From positions 1-6,093 of the forward strand of contig CAZIPZ010000217.1 in NCBI GenBank assembly GCA_964541075.1: a DNA stretch of 6,093 nucleotides, read 5' to 3'. Below are positions 1-5,136 of the stretch, piece after piece. How positions within the stretch are numbered: position 1 is the stretch's first letter; each line of letters starts with the position of its first letter. The notes beneath the pieces are model-generated. The model made no database searches, was not told where the DNA came from, and was given only the letters and a program-made list of their open reading frames with translations. The translations under genes were made by a program, and so were the position numbers. This DNA comes from CAZIPZ01 sp964541075. Lineage in GTDB: Bacteria; Acidobacteriota; Terriglobia; 20CM-2-55-15.

Positions 1-24
1 GTCTGTTTCAGTGATTTTATTCAT
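1..24 (-). CDS. Possible 5' end of a minus-strand gene leaving the window
   Basis: Only the first eight codons would be visible, reading MNKITETD toward the left edge, so no family can be named. The support is a good ribosome binding site on the minus strand, GGAGGA at 40-35. The ATG at 24-22 lies 10 nt from the end of that GGAGGA, which is rather far. An in-frame TTG at 30-28 lies only 4 nt from it (5 from the GGAGG core), so the true start could be TTG, two codons earlier. If real, the gene is divergent from the SRPBCC-like gene at 285 and the two share the intergenic region. Confidence is low because there are too few codons to judge coding character. Confidence 0.4.
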
Positions 25-30
25 TCTCAA

Positions 31-284
31 TTTATCCTCCGAGCCAAGAAGTTCGTCGAATTCACGCGTAGGTCCGCACGACTGACGAATTGTTCAGCTT
101 AAGCCTGAGCCCAATCCCACTTCAGACAAGTTGTCTCCTCCGAAAAGATCAAGCGCGGCGAGTGAATTGGTCGGTCTCCGAGGACACTAAACAGAACAGG
201 AGGACCTTACAGTCGAAGGATGACTCTCGCGCGTCCGGGATGTGCATGGGTTGTCGAATTGCAATCAGGTTTTGGGAGGTGCAT
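31..284. other. Divergent intergenic region, no clear promoter
   Basis: This stretch separates a possible minus-strand gene start (1-24) from the plus-strand start at 285. It should hold the promoters of both, but I cannot pick a convincing -35/-10 pair by eye. The hexamer CGAATT occurs three times (57-62, 86-91, 255-260), in the settings GTCGAATTC, GACGAATTG and GTCGAATTG, and could be chance. An AGGAGG at 198-203 has no start codon at usable spacing. An open reading frame runs through from 90 in phase with the downstream gene, but its residues look non-coding. Confidence 0.5.
274..279 (+). promoter_or_regulatory. Ribosome binding site that fixes the start at 285
   Basis: GGGAGG lies 5 nt before the ATG at 285. 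The frame stays open for 65 codons upstream to 90, so this site is the main reason for choosing the internal ATG. The upstream residues also show no resemblance to the conserved family. Confidence 0.75.
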
Positions 285-992
285 ATGCTATCCAAGAAGC
301 TAACGCGATCTGTCATTAAACCGGCGGCAGTCGGCTTGGGACTTGCCGCTGCATCCTATGTCACGCACGCCGGGCGGACTTGGCTTGGGTACGGAAGAGC
401 AAAGCCGGCGCGCGGCGAAGATGCCGATTCATTGCTGGATGTTTTTATGAACGACTATGAAGTGGCCGACCGACATAAAATCCGCGTCGCTGCACCTGCT
501 GCAGTCGCATTAGCCGCTGCGACCGAGACGAAACTCGATCGTTGCGCTATTGTGCGCGGCATATTCAAAGGCCGCGAATGGATTCTTCGTGGAAAGGCCG
601 ATAAGGTGGTCCGCCCTGCCGGGCTACTGGCGCTGGTTAAATCCTTGGGTTGGGGCAAATTAGCGGAACTCCCGGACCGTGAAATCGTCATGGGGGCAGT
701 GACAAAACCATGGGAAGCGAATCCTTTCTTTCGTGCATTGCCGCCGGATGAGTTTGCGGCTTTTAGTGAACCAGGTTACGTAAAGATCGTATGGACATTG
801 CGCGCGAACGCGTTGGGACCAGATAAGTGTATGTTCCGTACAGAAACCAGAGCGTGTGCGACTGACCCGATTTCGCGGAGAAAGTTCCGTCGATACTGGT
901 CCTTTCTGTCGCCTGGCATTGTCGGTATTCGCAGGATGATGTTGCCGGCAGTGAAAGCGGAAGCTGAACGCAGATGGAGAAGCGCGGCTTGA
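285..992 (+). CDS. Conserved hypothetical protein, SRPBCC-like
   Basis: The protein has 235 aa from the ATG at 285. Residues about 11-27 form a hydrophobic Ala/Gly-rich segment that could be a single membrane anchor or uncleaved signal. The soluble part starts near residue 50. It contains a strand of the type HKIRVAAPAAVALAAA (65-80), then REIVMGAV (132-139), KPWEANPFFRALPPDEF (141-157), a VKIVWTLRA strand (167-174), TETRACATD (186-194) and FRRYWSFLSPGI (201-212), ending in a basic helix. The strand order, with an 'APA' start, a long middle and a final helix, fits a helix-grip (SRPBCC/START) fold. I recognise a conserved family of unknown function with the same blocks in soil bacteria. No catalytic residues or ligand can be assigned. 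The gene is monocistronic and converges on fhs 87 bp downstream. The SRPBCC label is inference; that the ORF is real is much more certain. Confidence 0.85.
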   Translation: MLSKKLTRSVIKPAAVGLGLAAASYVTHAGRTWLGYGRAKPARGEDADSLLDVFMNDYEVADRHKIRVAAPAAVALAAATETKLDRCAIVRGIFKGREWILRGKADKVVRPAGLLALVKSLGWGKLAELPDREIVMGAVTKPWEANPFFRALPPDEFAAFSEPGYVKIVWTLRANALGPDKCMFRTETRACATDPISRRKFRRYWSFLSPGIVGIRRMMLPAVKAEAERRWRSAA

Positions 993-1079
993 TGGCCAAT
1001 GGATCAGCGCTTCTGACCGTTTCAGCAGCCGAAAATCGAAGGACAGAAGACGAGTGTGAGGGGTGCTTCCGGCTGAATC

Positions 1080-2735
1080 TTAGGAAAGACCGGTGATCCG
1101 TCCGTCCGCCGTAATATCTATCCGTCCGGCAGCCGGCGCTTTCGGGAGGCCAGGCATCGTCATGACCTCTCCACAGATCGCGACGACGAATTTCGCGCCG
1201 GCTGCGAGGCGAACATCACGAATACGAACGATGTGATTTTGGGGCGCACCTTTCCTGTCTTTATCCGTGGTGAAGCTGAACTCGGTTTTTGCCATGCAAA
1301 CAGGAAAACTCCCGTAGCCGGCTTCTTGGAGCTCATCGAACTTTCTCCGCACGGCTATGTCGGCCGTGATGTCTTCCGCCCCGTACATTTCTCGCGCTAT
1401 GGTTGAGGCCTTGGTCCATAACGGCATGTCATCCGGATATAGCATTCTGAGTTGTACGGGACTCTCCATCATTCGCACCGTTGCTTGAGCCAATTCCACA
1501 GCACCCCGTCCGCCTTGAGCCCAGGGATCAGCCGTGACGCATTCCGCTTCAATGCCGTCACACAGTTCGATGATGGCCGCCTGTTCTGCCTGCGTGTCAC
1601 CGCTGAATCGATTGATGCAGACCAAGACTGGCAACCCGAGTTTCCTGACGTTTTCAACATGACGTGCGAGGTTCGCGAATCCCTCTTCAATAACGCCGCC
1701 GCCATGCATCTTAATGGCGCGAATCGTAGCGACGATAATGGCGCCGTCGGGTCTTAGGCCGGCTGAACGGCATTTGATATTCACGAATTTTTCGGCGCCC
1801 AGATCGGAGCCAAAACCGGCTTCCGTGACCACGTAGTCGGCCAGACCCAAACCAGCCTTCGTCGCCATAACGGTGTTGCATCCATGCGCAATATTGCCGA
1901 ACGGTCCGCCATGAATCAGCGCCGGATTGTGTTCGATCGTCTGGACCAGATTGGGAGCCAGCGCATCCCTGAGCAGTGCGCTCAGCGCTCCTGCCGCTTC
2001 AATATGGGCTGATGTTATCGGTTTGCGGTCTGCTGTGTAGCCGATAACGATCCGGTCCAGTCGATGTTTGAGATCCGTCAGACTCTCCGAGAGACAAAGG
2101 ATTGCCATGATCTCCGAGGCGGGAACGATTTCGAACCCCTCTTCACGAGGAAATCCATTTCCGGGCCCGCCCAAACCAACAATGATTTGACGCAATGCTC
2201 GGTCATTGATGTCGAGAGCCCGGCGCCAGGCCACGCGTCTGGCGTCAAGCCCAAGCCGGTTGCCCCAATGAAGATGATTGTCGATAAGTGCGGACAGCAG
2301 ATTGTGTGCGGCGCCGACCGCATGAAAATCGCCGGTGAAATGAAGATTGATCTCTTCCATCGGAAGGACCTGCGCGTAACCTCCGCCGGCAGCGCCCCCT
2401 TTTACGCCAAAGCAGGGTCCAAGACTTGGTTGTCTCAGGCAGACAATTGCACGCTTACCGATCCGATTGAGCCCATCAGCAAGGCCGATACTTATGGTGG
2501 TCTTGCCTTCGCCAGCTGCAGTGGGTGTTATCGCGGTTACGAGAATCAGTTTTCCCACATGACGATCCTTTAACGAATACACGTAATGAAGAGGAAGCTT
2601 GGCTTTGTAGCGGCCGTGCGGCGAGAGATTTTCGGAATCAATGCCAAGGTTGCGAGCGATTTCCTCAATTGGCCGCAACTCCGTGTGTTGTGCGATTTCG
2701 ATATCGGATCGCGGGCTATCATGCTGGCTTGCCAT
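1080..2735 (-). CDS. fhs: Formate--tetrahydrofolate ligase (10-formyl-THF synthetase)
   Basis: Fhs is a cytoplasmic enzyme that condenses formate with tetrahydrofolate using ATP, giving 10-formyl-THF for purine, fMet and one-carbon metabolism, and for acetogenic or formate-assimilating pathways where present. The 551-aa length matches the usual ~555. Visible signatures are the N-terminal SDIEIAQ block (10-16), the ATP-binding loop TPTAAGEGKTT (70-80), the RQPSLGPCFGVKGGAAGGGY block (101-120), VLPMEEINLHFTGD (123-136), then HGGPFGNIAHGCN and TEAGFGSDLGAEKF. It ends with the conserved C-terminal MTMPGLPKAPAA block. It is intact. The start is fixed because an in-frame TAG sits at 2747-2745, only nine bases upstream of the ATG. 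No good Shine-Dalgarno precedes it: the purine-rich GGCGG directly abuts the ATG, so translation may be weak or start on a short leader. No folD, fchA or purine gene lies alongside, so its pathway partner cannot be read from context. Confidence 0.97.
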   Translation of the reverse strand: MASQHDSPRSDIEIAQHTELRPIEEIARNLGIDSENLSPHGRYKAKLPLHYVYSLKDRHVGKLILVTAITPTAAGEGKTTISIGLADGLNRIGKRAIVCLRQPSLGPCFGVKGGAAGGGYAQVLPMEEINLHFTGDFHAVGAAHNLLSALIDNHLHWGNRLGLDARRVAWRRALDINDRALRQIIVGLGGPGNGFPREEGFEIVPASEIMAILCLSESLTDLKHRLDRIVIGYTADRKPITSAHIEAAGALSALLRDALAPNLVQTIEHNPALIHGGPFGNIAHGCNTVMATKAGLGLADYVVTEAGFGSDLGAEKFVNIKCRSAGLRPDGAIIVATIRAIKMHGGGVIEEGFANLARHVENVRKLGLPVLVCINRFSGDTQAEQAAIIELCDGIEAECVTADPWAQGGRGAVELAQATVRMMESPVQLRMLYPDDMPLWTKASTIAREMYGAEDITADIAVRRKFDELQEAGYGSFPVCMAKTEFSFTTDKDRKGAPQNHIVRIRDVRLAAGAKFVVAICGEVMTMPGLPKAPAAGRIDITADGRITGLS

Positions 2736-2776
2736 CCGCCGATTCTAAGACACTTCTACATTCACTGGCTGAAAGA

Positions 2777-2792
2777 TCAGAAGGGCTTCTGA
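2777..2792. repeat. 16-bp inverted repeat upstream of fhs
   Basis: TCAGAAG-GG-CTTCTGA is a perfect 7-bp dyad with a 2-bp spacer, lying 42-57 bp upstream of the fhs ATG. The position suits an operator for a dimeric regulator, or a small hairpin in the fhs leader RNA. No T-tract follows on either strand, so it does not look like a terminator. The function is inferred from position only. Confidence 0.5.
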
Positions 2793-3039
2793 GAACAATT
2801 GCATACTGCAGACAAAGGTCTCGTAAATACCACTAAAACCCGAGTCAGTTGGCCGCCCAGACAAACTTCTTTGCGTCTTTCGCCTCTGCCGTGACAAAGC
2901 AGCATCAAACGCTGTCGCGGCCGGCAAGGCGCACGACATATTGGCGAAATTCCATCTCAAATAAGCACGCCTCCATGTGTGTTGGGGCTGTAAGTCCACT
3001 AAATCGGTGGGGGCCATCATTTTCCGGCAGGCAGCAAGA

Positions 3040-3067
3040 ATGCATTACAACCGATGCATTACAACAC
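3040..3067 (+). repeat. Tandem 14-bp direct repeat in the leader of the small membrane protein gene
   Basis: Two abutting copies, ATGCATTACAACCG (3040-3053) and ATGCATTACAACAC (3054-3067), agree at 12 consecutive positions. The second copy ends 21 nt before the ATG at 3089 and just ahead of the ribosome binding site. Each copy contains the palindrome ATGCAT. This could be a tandem operator or a replication-slippage duplication. Confidence 0.7.
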
Positions 3068-3079
3068 TATGAACTCCGA

Positions 3080-3084
3080 GGAGG
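3080..3084 (+). promoter_or_regulatory. Ribosome binding site for the small membrane protein gene
   Basis: GGAGG (within GAGGAGG at 3078-3084) lies 4 nt before the ATG at 3089. It supports this start over the in-phase extension that is open back to 2849, whose residues look non-coding. Confidence 0.7.
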
Positions 3085-3088
3085 CTCC

Positions 3089-3412
3089 ATGTTCTTCAAT
3101 GATACGCATCCGTCTCTAGTGACCGCCCACAAAGACCGCCTCGCAAGCCGCCTTTATAGACCGGAGGTCCGTCAGTCTAGCGCCCTGCAGTTAGATAAGG
3201 TAACTCGTGGCGCCGGTGTCAGTTACATCACGCTGGCAGTGGTTGCAGGTGCGATCGTTGGATGGATTCTCGGTCTGGTGCAGATCGTCTATGTCGCGTC
3301 CCCAACCCTGACTCTATCGCCGCTAATGCCCGCAATTCCAATATTCAGCGCGCTGGGATGGTCCTTGTACGGTTTGATTGTCGGCGGCGGATTTAGCGAG
3401 AAAAACCAGTGA
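3089..3412 (+). CDS. Small two-span membrane protein of unknown function
   Basis: The protein has 107 aa from the ATG at 3089. Residues 1-43 are polar and basic, with no obvious domain. Two hydrophobic segments follow: about 44-69, with small residues spaced as GAIVGWILG, and about 79-101, beginning LMPAIPIFSALGW and ending GLIVGGG. They are joined by a short Ser/Thr/Pro-rich loop (70-78). The C-terminus is a short polar tail, SEKNQ. The Gly-rich helices suggest tight helix packing in the inner membrane. I do not recognise a named family. The gene is not in an operon: its neighbours fhs and the OsmC-family gene are both on the other strand. Its location beside stress genes makes a stress-related role possible, but that is a guess. 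Confidence 0.75.
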   Translation: MFFNDTHPSLVTAHKDRLASRLYRPEVRQSSALQLDKVTRGAGVSYITLAVVAGAIVGWILGLVQIVYVASPTLTLSPLMPAIPIFSALGWSLYGLIVGGGFSEKNQ

Positions 3413-3440
3413 GTCCCCAACGCTGAAAACATCAGGTAGA

Positions 3441-3471
3441 AGGCCGGGCGCATAACTGAACGACTCGGCCT
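3441..3471. terminator. Possible shared hairpin between convergent genes
   Basis: AGGCCG at 3441-3446 pairs with CGGCCT at 3466-3471. The pairing extends inward through a G-U and a G-C pair, giving an 8-bp stem with a 15-nt loop. It sits in the 72-bp gap between the two convergent stop codons and could end transcripts from either side. No T-run follows, so it is not a textbook intrinsic terminator. Confidence 0.3.
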
Positions 3472-3484
3472 GCGACATCGGAGA

Positions 3485-3937
3485 CTACACCGGCACAGCG
3501 GGATCCTCGATGAGGATATCGAAATGGAAAGTTGGAGCGAAGCGTAAGGAATTCCCGACGACGCATGCCTTCTCGCTCTTCTCCAGTAATCTGACCGCCC
3601 TGTCGGCATCACTTCCTGTCGGGAGCGTCACTTCGACGTTCAACCGAATTGAGGTAAAGCGCACGATTCCTTCAGAACGATCCACGGCGCCTTCGCCCCG
3701 GCAGAGCAACCTGGTCCATCGAAACCTGGCTACGCGGGCAATCGCCCGGAAAGTGAGAACAAAGCAGTCGGCGACTGCAGCAACGGTTAGTGTTTCCGGT
3801 GACCATAGGTCTCCCGGACCATCGAACTCCATGGGCGGCGCCGACAGATGCCGGCTCAAACCAACTGAATTGATCTCGGCAGGTCCTTCTTCGCCTGCCG
3901 TGACACTGACTTCGTATTTATGTGGCAAGGGTTTCAC
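3485..3937 (-). CDS. OsmC/Ohr family protein (thiol-dependent peroxidase fold)
   Basis: Members of this family reduce organic hydroperoxides or related oxidants in the cytoplasm with a pair of reactive cysteines. The protein has 150 aa, close to the family's ~140-150. Its two conserved cysteines are visible: Cys58 in VADCFVLTFRA, at the start of the central helix, and Cys125 in EKACVVGNSL. The SPETL motif supplies Glu48, ten residues before Cys58, matching the Glu-to-Cys spacing of Ohr. I do not see an arginine at the position of the Ohr N-terminal active-site Arg, so a true Ohr assignment is unsafe; this is the wider OsmC-like group. A third cysteine lies at 79. The start is GTG at 3937, chosen because AAGGAGGG lies 4 nt upstream and the protein then begins KPLPHKYEVSV, as relatives do. 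An ATG 26 codons further upstream (4015) is in phase but has no family resemblance. The gene is divergent from the universal stress protein gene. Confidence 0.93.
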   Translation of the reverse strand: MKPLPHKYEVSVTAGEEGPAEINSVGLSRHLSAPPMEFDGPGDLWSPETLTVAAVADCFVLTFRAIARVARFRWTRLLCRGEGAVDRSEGIVRFTSIRLNVEVTLPTGSDADRAVRLLEKSEKACVVGNSLRFAPTFHFDILIEDPAVPV

Positions 3938-4156
3938 TGAGCCCTCCTTGCAGAGCTCGTAGGCATGTTTCGAACCAAACCGGCTGGATTGTCTGTGCTG
4001 CAACACTTTGAGCATGCGATGCGGGGTGAATGGCTTCTGTTTGTGTCACGTTGCCGAACAGACGCAGGGCGCACTGACGAGATAAATCCGAGTAATTGAA
4101 GAACCGAAATAAGAAGTTAGGCAAGCAATGTGCAGCCTCGTGAGCGGTGGACAACA
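3938..4156. other. Divergent intergenic region between the OsmC-family and universal stress genes
   Basis: This 219-bp region must carry both the minus-strand promoter of the OsmC-family gene and the plus-strand promoter of the universal stress protein gene. The 4081-4125 part is AT-rich relative to its surroundings and is the likeliest core promoter area for the plus-strand gene. I cannot identify a reliable -35/-10 pair or a known operator. The placement allows joint regulation of the two stress genes. Confidence 0.45.
3942..3949 (-). promoter_or_regulatory. Strong ribosome binding site for the GTG-started OsmC-family gene
   Basis: On the minus strand AAGGAGGG lies 4 nt before the GTG at 3937-3935. 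It decides the start in favour of GTG over the ATG at 4015. Confidence 0.8.
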
Positions 4157-5062
4157 ATGAAAATTCTTCTCGGATATGACGGTTCGGTTTATGCAGACGC
4201 AGCGATCGAAGACCTAAAGTGCGCAGGATTACCAAACAATCTCGAGGCGCTCGTCCTATGTGTGGCGGATGGCAAAAAGCACCCGCATGTAGACGTCACG
4301 ATGGAGTCTCCAGTTCTTGGGTCCTGGCAAGAAGGCGCCGACGAGGCCGAGGCGCTTGCGCGCCGCGCTGCAGACCGCATTCGCGGTTATTTTCCAGGTT
4401 GGCAAGTGCTGATGGAGAGCTCATGGGGATCGGCCGCCTCCGCGATTCTAGAGGCCGCCGGTTGGTGGCGTCCGGATTTGATCGTGACGGGCTCGCACGG
4501 CCGGTCGGGTTTTTCAAGAGTGCGTTTGGGCAGTGTATCGGCAGCATTAGCTCATGAAGCTGCTTGTGCAGTTCGGGTAGTGCGGGGCAACCGTCCACCA
4601 AAGGACAGTCCACCGCGAATTGTTGTGGGAGTCGATGGTTCAGTGGAATCGGCTGCAGCGATTCGCGCGGTGGCTAGACGGTCATGGCCCGACAGAACAG
4701 AAGCTTATATTGTTTCCGTTGTCGAAACGCTAGAGCCTACAGCTTCAGTTGTCGTTGCCAACACGTACGCACACGAACAGGCATTCGGCCTCATTCGGGG
4801 CGCCGATGAGCACGAGCGAACGCGTCTGGAAAACGCAGCCGAAGATTCTGCCAACGCTTTGCGCCAGGCTGGCCTTTCGGTGACGTGGGTTGTCGTCGAC
4901 GGCGACCCGCGGCAACTTATTCCAAGAGAGGCCGAACGCGTAAACGCCGACATGATTTTCGTGGGAGCACGTGGACTTGGGAGAATTGAACGTCTTCTTC
5001 TGGGAAGTGTCTCAAGCCACATCCTCGAACACAGTAGTTGTACGGTGGAAGTCGTGCGATAG
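4157..5062 (+). CDS. Universal stress protein with two tandem UspA domains
   Basis: The protein has 301 aa and two complete Usp domains, about 1-144 and 153-301. Each opens with the typical strand and acidic residue (GYDGS at 6-10, GVDGS at 158-162). Each ends with the ATP-binding motif G-2x-G-9x-G-S: Gly112, Gly115, Gly125-Ser126 in the first, and Gly270, Gly273, Gly283-Ser284 in the second. Both copies keep the motif, so both domains should bind ATP, and the protein is a fused dimer. Such cytoplasmic proteins help survival under starvation, oxidative or energy stress; the exact target is unknown. The ATG at 4157 has GGTGGA 5 nt upstream. A GTG at 4130 would add nine residues (MQPRERWTT) that do not fit a Usp N-terminus. 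It is divergent from the OsmC-family gene and convergent with the baeRF-type gene. Confidence 0.95.
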   Translation: MKILLGYDGSVYADAAIEDLKCAGLPNNLEALVLCVADGKKHPHVDVTMESPVLGSWQEGADEAEALARRAADRIRGYFPGWQVLMESSWGSAASAILEAAGWWRPDLIVTGSHGRSGFSRVRLGSVSAALAHEAACAVRVVRGNRPPKDSPPRIVVGVDGSVESAAAIRAVARRSWPDRTEAYIVSVVETLEPTASVVVANTYAHEQAFGLIRGADEHERTRLENAAEDSANALRQAGLSVTWVVVDGDPRQLIPREAERVNADMIFVGARGLGRIERLLLGSVSSHILEHSSCTVEVVR

Positions 5063-5090
5063 AGGAAAAATAAATTGAAGAAAAATGTGA

Positions 5091-5115
5091 GCGCTTTCTT
5101 GGAGGAGACAAGCGC
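5091..5115 (-). terminator. Likely intrinsic terminator of the baeRF-type gene
   Basis: GCGCTTTCT (5091-5099) pairs with AGA (5106-5108) and AAGCGC (5110-5115) around a 6-nt loop, with a single bulged C at 5109. Read on the minus strand, the hairpin begins 21 bases after the stop codon at 5137 and is followed by a T-rich stretch (TCACATTTTTCTT). That is the arrangement of a Rho-independent terminator for the minus-strand gene. On the plus strand no T-run follows, so it is less likely to serve the universal stress gene. Confidence 0.5.
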
Positions 5116-5136
5116 CCACCTTCGACGGTTCGAGTT

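Larger units (their letters stand above)
2736..3088. other. 353-bp divergent intergenic region
   Basis: This region lies between the start of fhs (minus) and the start of the small membrane protein gene (plus) and should contain both promoters. Two structures stand out: the inverted repeat at 2777-2792 and the tandem 14-bp repeat at 3040-3067. Short open frames cross the region on both strands, but they lack ribosome binding sites and recognisable protein sequence, and I do not call them. I see no tRNA, no recognisable riboswitch and no confident -35/-10 pair. Confidence 0.55.

Noticed and set aside
220..303. 27-codon open frame (ATG 220, GAAGG just upstream) overlapping the start at 285, as a possible leader peptide
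   Set aside because: The composition is not distinctive, no attenuator structure follows, and its overlap with the real start can be explained by chance.
1021..1076. Inverted repeat CAGCCG...CGGCTG (1026-1031 and 1070-1075) between convergent gene ends
   Set aside because: The loop is 38 nt, no T-run follows on either strand, and the pairing is too weak to call a terminator.
2064..2573. 169-aa open frame on the plus strand
   Set aside because: It is antisense to the conserved fhs coding sequence and shows no family features.
2736..2900. Tetrahydrofolate riboswitch in the fhs leader
   Set aside because: Such riboswitches regulate folate genes in some bacteria, but I could not fit the known conserved core to this sequence by eye; a covariance search (Rfam/Infernal) would be decisive.
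2745..3020. 91-aa minus-strand open frame upstream of fhs
   Set aside because: It is in the same phase as fhs but separated by TAG at 2747-2745, has no protein resemblance and no good start. It is not an N-terminal extension of fhs.
3510..3962. 150-aa open frame on the plus strand
   Set aside because: It lies antisense to the OsmC-family gene, is Ser/Arg/Thr-rich without domain character, and has no ribosome binding site; the minus strand carries the recognisable protein.
4130..4156. GTG start at 4130 extending the universal stress protein by nine residues
   Set aside because: The ATG at 4157 has the better binding site and starts right at the conserved first strand of the Usp fold.
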